Of a DNA stretch of 64,000 nucleotides, positions 51,239 through 62,379 are shown piece by piece; within the stretch, counting starts at the first letter, position 1; the number at the start of each line of letters is the position of its first letter. The notes under the pieces are model-generated. The model was not told the DNA's origin and did no database searches. It saw only the letters and a program-made list of their open reading frames with translations. The translations under genes and the position numbers were made by a program. The stretch lies in assembly GCA_009741485.1 (NCBI GenBank), contig CM019215.1:74715735-74779734 (forward strand), given 5' to 3'. The DNA comes from Malurus cyaneus samueli (Eukaryota > Chordata > Aves > Passeriformes > Maluridae).

Positions 51239-51812
51239 AGTGCTTGGCTTCAAAGGAATTAATTTCCATCATAGCAGCCCATATAGTTCTGTGTTTCGCA
51301 TTTGTGCCTGAGGTGGTGTTGATAACACACAGTGGTTTTGGCTGCTGTTGAGCAGTGATTGCACAGCGTCAAGGCTTTCTTTCCATCCTCTTTCCATTCA
51401 GATGCCAGTGGGTTGGGGGTGGCCAAGAGGCTGGGAGGGGACACAACCAGCACATCTGGCACACACTGACCAAAAGAATATTCCCTACATTCCCATGATC
51501 TTGTGCTCTGCAAAGACAGCTGAGGGAAAAGTGAAGGTGGAGCTATTGGTTACCACCTTCATCTTCCCTAGCATGCGCACATGATGTGTACCGATGTCCT
51601 GCTTTCCTAGGAATGACTGGACATCTGCTGCTGGTGGAAAGTAGTGAATAAATTCATGTTTTGACTTTGCTTCTGTGTATAGCTTTTGCTTTTCTGATTA
51701 AATTGCATTTATCTCAACACAGATTTTTCTATCTTATTTTCTTCCCCTGTTCTGTTAAGAAGGGGGAGTGAGAGAGTAGCTGGGTCTTGCAGCCAGCCAA
51801 GGTCAACACTCT
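51239..51812 (+). mobile_element. Solo LTR of an avian endogenous retrovirus (family A), sense
   Basis: This is a third, more decayed copy of the family seen at 23598 and 34641, here on the plus strand. It starts near tgcttggcttcaaaggaatt and continues with ggtgttgataacacaca. The ctgaccaaaagaatattccc block near 51468 is the reverse complement of the block shared by the other two copies. Near the end lie an ATTAAA polyadenylation signal (about 51700), then tttatctcaacac, gggggagtgagagagtagc and cagccagccaaggtcaac. The TATA region is degraded. No internal region and no clear target-site duplication are visible. Confidence 0.83.
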
Positions 51813-54800
51813 AGCTGGTCTTTATATTTCTCAGAGTGGTAGGTAAGCAAATTGTCACTTCTGATGCTGCCCCATGGAACACTTCTCTGAAATATGATTA
51901 TTCCTGTCATTTGAATGATACAACCTTATAGTATTTTTCTTTGATAGTGGGTCAAGGACAGTATCAGAGCTTCTCAACACACAACTATTTCCAGTTCTGA
52001 TAATGTATGTGATTTTTTCTCATACAATAGTTCTGTGAGCATGCCTTCCTCCTATTCTTGCAGCCCCAGTATCATAAATCTGTCTAGTCTGGACTTAGGC
52101 CATGTGTACACCATAAAACTCTGTATCATTTTACTCTGGCATTTTTCTTTTGTGTGTGATTTTTAAGATTTCTAAATTCAGAAATACTACATTTATATCT
52201 AAAACTATACACAACTAGATGTGTTCCTCTGCTAAGGATATATTTGTTTGTGCCACGAATACAGCCCACTTTCTCCTTTATGACTGTTTTTTTTTAAGGT
52301 CACAAAAGTACATTGATGTTTCTTGATAATGAATTCTCTTTCTCATCATGTCTCAAGTGAATTATTTCTGCCTTGAGTATTGGCAAGCAATGAAGGAGGA
52401 GCTGATGTCTTAATTCAAGTTCAGCAATGAATAAAAGAAACGAGAGTGAAAGGGCTGAATACTTTCATCCAAGTACAGAATTGCCAAGTAGAATAATGCT
52501 TGCACTAAAAAAAACCAAAAAAACAAACCAACAGATATGTTCTTGAAGTCACTTGTGGATGGACTGTTCATTTTGCTCTGCTGTGTTGCAATTATATCCT
52601 GCTGAGTGCAGGAAAAGTTAGCCAGCTCTCAGCCTCCTGAGAACAAAAATCAGCATGTTGCCAGTTTTCTTCTCTACCAAGATGTCTTTGTCAGCTCAAC
52701 TTCCTGCTTGGTTCTTGGTTCTTTTTTTTTTGTCTGATTCCTTGCAGCATCCAGAGACAAAGTGCACTTACTTCCTTTCCAGCCTTTTGCACAGAATGGG
52801 AAAGTATGGCCAGTGTTCTGAACTTTCATGGTGTCTCTAGGGACATGAGCAAAGTTAAATGAGGTATTTTGTGCTTAATATCTGCTCTAATGTACAGATT
52901 TTATGGAACTGTACAATCTCGTAACAAAAGCAAAATGCTCTATGTCATATGGATTGTCTTTCTGAGTGGCTGCAAGTTGTGTGGATGGCTTATGGCTTAG
53001 GACAAAAAAAATTGTGAAATGTGGGAATGTGGTATCATTACATGCATATTAAAGGAAGTGTTAGATAAGTATTTTGGAGGTGAAATGAAAAGTAGCAAAA
53101 ACTGGGGTGTTGGTGTTTTTTGGTTGGCTGTTTGGGGTTTCTTTTTGCTTTAGGAATGTGGCTAGTTTACGTTAGTCAGAGCTTGATGTACAGTCATGTT
53201 GGGAAATACAGATAAATTGCATAATAGGATTTCAAAATGCTTTTCACTGATGTAACGTAGTTTACAAACATGTTACTGTTGTGACATTTGATCTAGAGAT
53301 AATGGTGTAGGAGAAACACTTATATTTTCCTCAAGTGTAATATTAGTTGTAGTCAGAAATTACCATATATGTTGAAATTATGTGTTCAAGTGCATTTCCT
53401 CTCAGATCTTTGAGGTGTTGCTGCTGCTTAAATAGGGAAACACGAATTTGACCTTGCAATCACTAAAGAATGCATTAACTGCACGCTAAATGCTTGTTAT
53501 TGATCTCCAACTGAGCACTCACATCATTAAGTTCTGCAGGTGCTTAAGTGTGTGCAGGGTTGGGGTTGATTTCCTTCCTTCTAATTCCTTTAAGAATAGA
53601 TCTCTCCTTCAAGGTTTGTTCAGCTTTGGAGGAGCTTTGTGATAAAGGTCTGAACTTGCTATCAACTGCTGCTACTGGGTACACAAACATGTATTTTAAA
53701 AAAATGAATGTAAATATTAATAGTGTAGGAAGCATATGCAGAATCATGGAAGAGTCTCATGTCTGTGTGTGTTAGGGGAAATTTCAGACCATTGATAAGC
53801 TTCTCTACATTTAAAAAATAATGATTGCACATGAAGCATTCCCACCTCGCCCAGGTCAAGGTAAATATGTAATCTATGCCAGTAATTTAACTCTGTTGAA
53901 TGAGTTAAACAAATTGCCACATAGACCAAGCTGCCCTGACAAAAGTTCTCTTTGCCAGCATATCTGTTTTAGCTAGGGTGGGATTTTTTAAAGTTCTATA
54001 TTGTACAAAACTTTCAAATGTAAAAACAAGACTGGGAAATTCATCTTCCCTTTTTGAAGGAAATAAGAGTGCAAAACTGCCAAACATGAATCTACCTTGT
54101 CTAGGAAATGTGCAAGACAATTATTTTGCTAATCCTTTCACAAATTGTTCTTTAAATCGAATAGAAGTATCAATTACATACAAAACAGGTGATCTTCCCA
54201 GAACAATAAATAGCAAAGGCTGACAGATCTGGGGAAAAACAAGGGGAAATGCAAGCCTTTAAAATGAATCAACATTTTTTTTTGTTTAATCTTCTTAGTC
54301 GACTTTCTAAAAGTTGCACAAATGTTTTTTGCATATCTGTGTTGTGGTTTGCCACTATCCTCACTATCCTCAAGAATGAGGTTTGAATGTGAGAAATATC
54401 CTGTGTATTTCTAATTAATTAATCAGTAAACCAGGAATTTTTGTTTTGTATCAGATATTTTCTTAAGGTTTGAGTTATGACAATTTTTAAAAAAATGATA
54501 TAAAGTGCTGAGTCCCTCTTCAACACTTGAGGAGATGCTTTCCCCCACTCATGTCAGCTTTTCTTTCCCAATTGTCCTCCATGATTACTTTCACAACTGA
54601 TTAACTTCTAGTTTATAATAACACATCTAGCAGTCGTGAAATAACTGAAATCAGCACTTCTTCCAATGTTGCATCTCTGTGAGCTGATTCAATCCAATTT
54701 ACAGTTATTGAGTTAGACATTTCCTCATTACTCAGGAGCTGCCAACCAAGGATTCTTGAAGAACCACAACCTCCAAAAAAGTCTATTCTTTTCCTTGTTG

Positions 54801-55938
54801 CTATTTTTGTGGGTAATTATCTATAGCATCTGTATCTATATATAATATTTTCTTTACTGAGGTTTGCCATTGAAAGGCATAAAGTGAAATTTAGGAATGT
54901 ACTCCAGAGTATAAACTCCTAACAGCAGCTTACCACTTTACAGCAGTAAAATCAATTCTGCTCCAGAAGGCTAAATGAGCTTGGTAGATGATGTAGCTAG
55001 ATTCTGCACAGATTTCTGTGAGCAATTTGAACAGGTGAGAACATTTATTTTTCTTGACATTTTTCCGGAGCAGAAGTTGACCATGTGAAGCTCTAAATTT
55101 ACAACATCTTAGGAAAGATGTTTTCCATTGTAATGGCTAGCAGAAAAACATCATGCTGAAAATTATGTACACTTTAAATTTATTTTCAAACATGTTACAG
55201 ATTTCATTCCTTTATTGGTTCACTTTTTTTTGTTATGGGTATGTAATGTTAGATCCCTGTGGAGTCCTGAGTGTCATAGCTCATTGTTTAGAAGAAACAG
55301 AGTCAGCTGAAAGGATCAATCACTTGAGGAGACAATAAACTTGTAGATAGTGTTACAAGAATACCTGAGCAGAGTAACTTCACCGAAAGCCACAGAAACC
55401 ATTTGCTCATATTGAGTTACTCTGAGTCTATGCAATTTTTATTGGACTAAGAATGGACCCTGGCCTTACTGTATCTCCTTCCCCTAGGCTGCAGAAACAA
55501 AAAACACATGGAAAAAAATCATTAAGAAGTATTTTTTTAGCAGAATTTGTTTAGGAATTCATGTGAAACCAGTCTGGAAATGAAAAACAAGCAAACAAGC
55601 ACACAAACCTCCACAAACAAAATTTTAAAAAAACAAACCAACGAACAAATGAAAAGTGACAAATCTCTCTATATAAAGCTCTTTTTTGCACAAATATCTT
55701 GGAATTAGGTGGAAGTCATAATGTTATGAATTTTTTTTTTCAAAAAAATATTTAAGTGCTCTAAAATAAACAATTTCAATTTTCTTTTCTTCAAATTTGG
55801 CTTATATAAAATAATTATAAATGTTCTAAAAATGTTAGAAAATTAAGATTTTTTTTTTGTATAAGGACGACTGGAGTGAATTGATTTTTAAAACCTCTGT
55901 AGAGTCAGAAAACCATTTCTTTCACTTCTTTCTCATCT
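51813..55938. other. Unique AT-rich DNA, no confirmed gene
   Basis: No gene is supported. Low-complexity A/C-rich stretches lie at 52507-52533 and 55585-55640, and a G/T-rich one at 53101-53152. A 9-base unit (cactatcct) is repeated twice near 54353. Confidence 0.45.
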
Positions 55939-57955
55939 GTCTCAAGACTTAGAGATGCGGCAGTTTAATGCTATAAACTGATAATCATCTTCTTACTTGA
56001 CTGACCATGCATACTGGGACTCCCCACAGGAGGCACGAGTTCTACCAAAGGTAAGCACCAAGCAAAGAACTTCACCAATAAACCCTGCCTTACTGCATAA
56101 TTACTCACAACATTTCATCACGAAACTACTGTGTCATTTATACTGAAATGGAAAAAGTGCGGAAAGAGTGTTAGCTGTGATTTTTCAGCCAGAGCTAAAA
56201 ATAAACCTTGGTAGAAATCACACAAGTTATTTTAACAAAATCCTTCCTCTGTAAGGCAAAATTTTTTCCTGTTTTCTGCTTTTCAAATGGTGATGAACAT
56301 CATGTTCCTTTTGCAACTGAATTATGTTCAGAAAGCAGCAGATGAACAAGTGCCATGTTGTAGTTTCTGGAATTTCCATATGAGAGAGCCAGCACGATCA
56401 AAATTTCCCAAAGAGTTCACTAGACTTGAGCTAAAATATAATCCTTGGTCCCATCTGAATATCCAGAGAGTTTAAAATTTATGGCACCATGGTCATAACA
56501 ATTTGGACTGTTATTAATATGAGCTTCGTCACTTCCTTTACAGTCTGGTAAAAGACACTTATGCCAACAAGCTTGGTAAAATGAATTTAAAAAAAAAAAA
56601 AAAAAAAAAAACAGCACCACCACTAGCCTACCAATAGCTACTGGTTAACCACAGTTATTTCAGAAATGACCTGTCTTGGACTGACCATTAATATCAAGTG
56701 AATGGATGGGTTTTTTTTTTTTGCTTTTTGGTTTTGGTTTGGTTTTTTTTTGTTTTTTTGTTTTTTTTTTTTTTTTTACATTAAACTTGTGACTTCCTGT
56801 GATTATTGCTGAGGAATACCTGATGCACAATAAACAAGTCTTAAGATTTCAGTGGAGCTCGCTGATAATCACATAGATTAATAGATCAAATAGATTCTTC
56901 TTCTCAGCATTTTGTGTCCTTATGTTGTGCGGACAGATGCACGAACACGCACACAAGGCACAGCTGTATGTATAAATGTAAGTATATGTGCACCTGGTTT
57001 CTTTTGCTTTTGTTGACTTGTTGCATAGTTTTTAAGTAACTATAATCACACTTTTAAACAAATGGTTTTCTTCAAAACTTTTTTTTTTATATATTTTCTC
57101 CCTTTTCAGCTTTCTTTTTTAAAAAAAAGACACAGGATGTAAGTCTCTTGAAAGAAGTCTGATGGGCAGGAGCAGAAAATGTGAATTTCTCATACAACAT
57201 CATTATTTTGACAAATAGCATCATGTACAGTTTCTCTGCCAGCCAAACCACAATGACAAATGTAAATGTTTAAATACAGGAAAACAAATAAGCTTTTAAG
57301 TGCAGACAAGTTAAAATTAAATAAGTATTTATTAGAAAAAAACATGGTCTTGGGTGAACACATGGAGTATTCCCAGTGAAACCCAAGATGAATACTTAGA
57401 GAAGCAGAACAAAGGCTGTTAGATGATCTTCTTATGCTCTGTGGAGATATCCTAATAAAGATGCAAAGTTGTGAGTATTAGGGGATGCTCATTGATTCAA
57501 ACTATGTAATTTTGAATTCAATACCTTTTCTATGTTTTTTCTTTGCAAATAACCTTTTACAGTTCCTGATAATGGTTAAACCACTTTAAATCTGGATTTT
57601 TAAAGGATTAAGAGGATTGAAATTCATGTGTTCTCTGTTGCACCAAAGACTAAGAAATGTGCTTTATTTAGAAAGTTTCAGGTGGTAATAAAATATTAAT
57701 AGTCTGGATTTTGTTGATCCTAACTATTTTATTAATCTGTAAATATGTGTTTCCTTTGCATANAAAATCTGTTTTCTGCCTTACTGATTATTGAAAATTG
57801 ACTTTGAAATGTAAAATAAAATACAAATAAAAAATTTCTTATTAAAAAACAGTTCTTGAATTAAGACTCCCTGATAAGCATTTAATTACACAGTAAAATT
57901 TGATTATCAATTCTCATCCATTTTCATCATATTTAATTGAATGCCATAATGAAAT

Positions 57956-57957
<2 letters not shown>
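55939..57957 (+). repeat. Direct duplication, copy A (about 2.02 kb)
   Basis: This 2019-base block recurs almost unchanged at 58073-60090 in the same orientation. By eye 57136-57571 is identical to its partner. Elsewhere the differences are mostly one- or two-base indels, many in homopolymers (poly-A near 56588, T runs near 56709-56776), plus a few substitutions. The only N of the window is here (57763, T in copy B). The content is unique AT-rich DNA and no gene is recognised. See the findings for why an assembly artefact is favoured. Confidence 0.95.
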
Positions 57958-57995
<38 letters not shown>

Positions 57996-58072
57996 GGAAA
58001 AAAGGAAGAAAAGGAAATTAACGCCATTTTTCTTTTCCACTTTTCCCCCTTTTTTTTCTTTCATCTTTTTTT
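57958..58072. other. Junction filler between duplicate copies
   Basis: The junction is a poly-A run (57957-57992, 36 A) followed by about 80 bases of G/A-rich and then T/C-rich low-complexity sequence. The last part loosely resembles a corrupted version of the sequence just left of copy A (ccatttctttcacttctttc). It looks like error-laden single-read sequence and not like ordinary genomic DNA. Confidence 0.7.
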
Positions 58073-60090
58073 GTCTCAAGACTTAGAGATGCGGCAGTTT
58101 AATGCTATAAACTGATAATCATCTTCTTACTTGACTGACCATGCATACTGGACTCCCCACAGGAGGCACGAGTTCTACCAAAGGTAAGCACCAAGAAAGA
58201 ACTTCACCAATAAACCCTGCCTTACTGCATAATTACTCACAACATTTCATCACGAAACTACTGTGTCATTTATACTGAAATGGAAAAAGTGCGGAAAGAG
58301 TGTTAGCTGTGATTTTTCAGCCAGAGCTAAAAATAAACCTTGGTAGAAATCACACAAGTTATTTTAACAAAATCCTTCCTCTGTAAGGCAAAATTTTTTC
58401 CTGTTTTCTGCTTTTCAAATGGTGATGAACATCATGTTCCTTTTGCAACTGAATTATTTCAGAAAGCAGCAGATGAACAAGTGCCATGTTGTAGTTTCTG
58501 GAATTTCCATATGAGAAGCAGCACGATCAAAATTTCCAAAGAGTTCACTAGACTTGAGCTAAAATATAATCCTTGGTCCCATCTGAATATCCAGAGAGTT
58601 TAAAATTTATGGCACCATGGTCATAACAATTTGGACTGTTATTAATATGAGCTTCGTCACTTCCTTTACAGTCTGGTAAAAGACACTTATGTCCAACAGA
58701 GCTTGAGTTAAAATGAATATTAAAAAAAAAAAACAAAAAAACAGCACCACCACTAGCCTACCAATAGCTACTGGTTAACCACAGTTATTTCAGAAATGAC
58801 CTGTCTTGGACTGACCATTAATATACAAGGTGAATGGATGGGGTTTTTTTTTTGCTTTTTGGTTTTGGTTTTGGATTTTTTTGTTTTTTTTTGTTTTTGT
58901 TTTTTTTTTTTTACATTAAACTTGTGACTTCCTGTGATTAATTGCTGAGGAATACCTGATGCACAATAAACAAGTTTTAAGATTTCAGTGGAGCTCGCTG
59001 ATAATCACATAGATTAATAGATCAAATAGATTCTTCTTCTCAGCATTTTGTGTCTTTATGTTGTGCGGACAGATGCACGAACACGCACACAAGGCACAGC
59101 TTATGTATAAATGTAAGTATATGTGCACCTGGTTTCTTTTGCTTTTGTTGACTTGTTGCATAGTTTTTAAGTAACTATAATCACACTTTTAAACAAATGG
59201 TTTTCTTCAAAACTTTTTTTTTATATATTTTCTCCCTTTTCAGCTTTCTTTTTTAAAAAAAGACAGATGTAAGTCTCTTGAAAGAAGTCTGATGGGCAGG
59301 AGCAGAAAATGTGAATTTCTCATACAACATCATTATTTTGACAAATAGCATCATGTACAGTTTCTCTGCCAGCCAAACCACAATGACAAATGTAAATGTT
59401 TAAATACAGGAAAACAAATAAGCTTTTAAGTGCAGACAAGTTAAAATTAAATAAGTATTTATTAGAAAAAAACATGGTCTTGGGTGAACACATGGAGTAT
59501 TCCCAGTGAAACCCAAGATGAATACTTAGAGAAGCAGAACAAAGGCTGTTAGATGATCTTCTTATGCTCTGTGGAGATATCCTAATAAAGATGCAAAGTT
59601 GTGAGTATTAGGGGATGCTCATTGATTCAAACTATGTAATTTTGAATTCAATACCTTTTCTATGTTTTTTCTTTGCAAATAACCTTTTACAGTTCCTGAT
59701 AGTGGTTAAACCACTTTAAATCTGGATTTTTAAAGGATTAAGAGGATTGAAATTCATGTGTTCTCTGTTGCACCAAAGACTAAGAAATGTGTTTTATTTA
59801 GAAAGTTTCAGGTGGTAATAAAATATTAATAGTCTGGATTTTGTTGATCCTAACTGTTTATTTTATTAATCTGTAAATATGTGTTTCCTTTGCATATAAA
59901 ATCTGTTTTCTGCCTTACTGATTATTGAAAATTGACTTTGAAATGTAAAATAAAATACAAATAAAAAATTTCTTATTAAAAAACAGTTCTTGAATTAAGA
60001 CTCCCTGATAACATTTAATTACACAGTAAAATTTGATTATCAATTCTCATCCATTTTCATCATATTTAATTGAATGCCATAATGAAATCA
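58073..60090 (+). repeat. Direct duplication, copy B (about 2.02 kb)
   Basis: Partner of copy A, offset by 2133-2134 bases along its whole length. It lacks single bases present in copy A at several non-repetitive places (for example catactgggact in A and catactggact in B). It has a four-base difference near 59853 and continues without a break into unique sequence at 60091. Confidence 0.95.
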
Positions 60091-62256
60091 TATTACTCTT
60101 AAAATTATTACAACCTAATCTCAGACTGTAATGGTAAAAAAAAAAAATTCTTCTCTCTGAATAATTCACATTTTCCTAGTAGCAGACAGGGCTGTCACAT
60201 CTATAAAATGTATTTTTCCAATACAATTATGTTATTTCAATATGGTCTCACATGTGAGGCTTTTTCAGTTTGTGTTCTGAGAACATTCTTGTTCATTTTT
60301 CTTATCATTATTTTAAAGTGTTGTCCAAACTTATGTGTACAAATGTGAGTAACAAGCAAAAAAAATCTTGCTACATAGATGAGGAAATATAAGAATTTCA
60401 TAAAACCAGAAAATACAAATTATTTTAGTTACATTGAACTGTTTTTTTTTCCAAACAGGCCTCCAATGAAGTAATTGTATTTTAGCCCTGATTACCACTT
60501 GATTCTGTTTATGTTTTCAAGTTGAAGAAATATTTATGGCAAAGGTATTTTAATTCTGATTCTGATTTTAAAACTCTCTATTAGAATACCTGAAAGAAAA
60601 CATTTAATCCTTCAGAAGTAAACTGGTAATGAAAAGAAATGTAAAGTTTTACTTAATCAAATTAACTGGTTTCAGTTTTAATCTTTTCACCAAGACAGAG
60701 GGAAATCTGTAACATTTCTGTAACTCTGGGTCATTCTCAGAAATCCAAAGAAGCAAAATGAGATTTATGGATCCAAATCATTATCCTCCAGTCTCAACAA
60801 TATCATTCCATATATAAAAAGATGATTCACGCTGCTCCATTTAGCATGCACTGGTGTCAATGTGAATAAGTAACAGCCTAAGAGTTGGTCTCTATTAATA
60901 GGAAACACATGAATTTCAAATACAGCCTTTGAAATAATCAAACACTGCCATATATGGCTTTTAATATGTTACTTTTTCAAATGGTGTTAAATCATCATTC
61001 TGACCTGTCAAATTCTGTTTACAACAACCATACTCACTGAGTAAAGATTCAAGTTCATGTAGGTGACCTTGGGCATTTTTTAAGCTCATCTCATAGGCCC
61101 TCATACATGTATTACATATAACTGAGCAGAAATAAAGGTCAAAGGTTGTCTGGCTGAACACAGGCTGAGAAAATCCTAATTGAGATGGGGGAAAGCCATG
61201 GCAAATACTGAACTTGTAACAAATCCCTCTTGTTTGTGTGCTTAAATTAAAAATGTCTTATTTTACATAAAACTGACTGAAAATGGTATAACAGTCTCTG
61301 GCCTTTGTCCTCAAAACCATAGTTGGAAGTCTGAGATAATGCTGGTGGTCATGATCCTGAATCCTGCCAGGAACAGTGCCAACAAATGAGCATTGCAGGG
61401 TCGTATTACATTTAAGTGTGTTCATAAACAATTGCTTTGCCTGAACCCCTGTCCTGGCATTGTTACATGAGCAGAAGGGGCCGAGGCATAAAGGCCAGGA
61501 ACACATGCAAGGTTGAATTACCATTGTTTATTGCCACAGTTTGTGTGCAGCCCATCAGTAAATCTTCTCTTGATATTATTTTATCGTTGCAAGGTGCATC
61601 AGGCACTTCTCTGCAGGATCTGTCTGTCGTCGCCCTTGTCACTAGTCCTTGAGATCTGCACTGATTCGTTCTTTGATTTTGTTTGCTCTACTCTGCCTGC
61701 ACAGCACTTGTAGGTGTATAATTATAGCAGAGGCAATTGAGATGGAATTCCTGATTTTAAAGTTGAATTATCCCTTCTAATTACTTACTGACTTTAAGGT
61801 ATGCTGCAAACTTCAGTCATTATGCAGGTTATGTTGAGAATTTATTTTTTTTTTTTTTTTTAAAGAGAATCAGTCTTTATAAGGATTAAGGTTGCCTGTT
61901 TTTTTTAACAGGGTGCCTGTTTGGAGCCTTCTTGTTCTTAGCGTTCCCTTCGTATTCATAAATAGCAAACAGAAAGCTACAGCAGCTACAAATGTGAACA
62001 GGTTCAGAGGTTTCACAGTCTCCAAAACCGTTTGGAATCACCACTTGCAAGTGGAACCTGTCAAACAAGATTCTAACTTGACTATCTCTGTGATTATGAT
62101 GGTATTCCAAATATGAAACTCAAAAAGAATTTTTACAGGTATAAAATTTACAGGAAGAATTTAATGGGAGAGAACAAGAAAAATGGAAATTTTTCATCAA
62201 TACATGTCAGTGCCAAGGAATGAATGGCATTTTGAATTTTGTTTGCACTCTCTTAC
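60091..62256. other. Unique DNA, no confirmed gene
   Basis: No gene is supported. The part at 61440-61800 is motif-rich (overlapping SOX and forkhead sites at 61520-61535, several homeobox cores) with several CpGs, so it may be an enhancer or conserved noncoding element. A T run lies at 61844-61862. Confidence 0.45.
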
Positions 62257-62379
62257 CTTAGGTTGTTTATATTCTGCTAAGAGAATAGTCTTCTCAGATG
62301 TCAAATCTCTGATTTCTTTATTTGGGTGTATAAGAGAAATTCCTGCCTCACCTTTATGATAAGCAGATGTTATACAAAA
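62257..62379 (-). other. Candidate 123-nt coding exon, unrecognised
   Basis: On the minus strand an excellent acceptor (a T10 tract, then gtcccatgcag) and a good donor (CCTAAG|GTAAGAG) bound 123 bases that form exactly 41 open codons in phase 0 to 0. The peptide includes AYHKGEAGISLIHPNKEIRD and ends LLAEYKQPK, a normal soluble-protein composition. I recognise no family. With the other minus-strand candidates it could belong to one long gene, but the phases of neighbouring candidates do not all fit together. Chance occurrence remains a real possibility. Confidence 0.3.

Noticed and set aside
58340..58603. 87-codon frame in duplicate copy B, extended relative to copy A
   Set aside because: The extension arises from one-base differences between the copies. 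Neither frame has protein features.
55939..60090. Recent biological tandem duplication or satellite
   Set aside because: Not excluded, but the indel-dominated differences, the N and the noisy junction fit an assembly error better.
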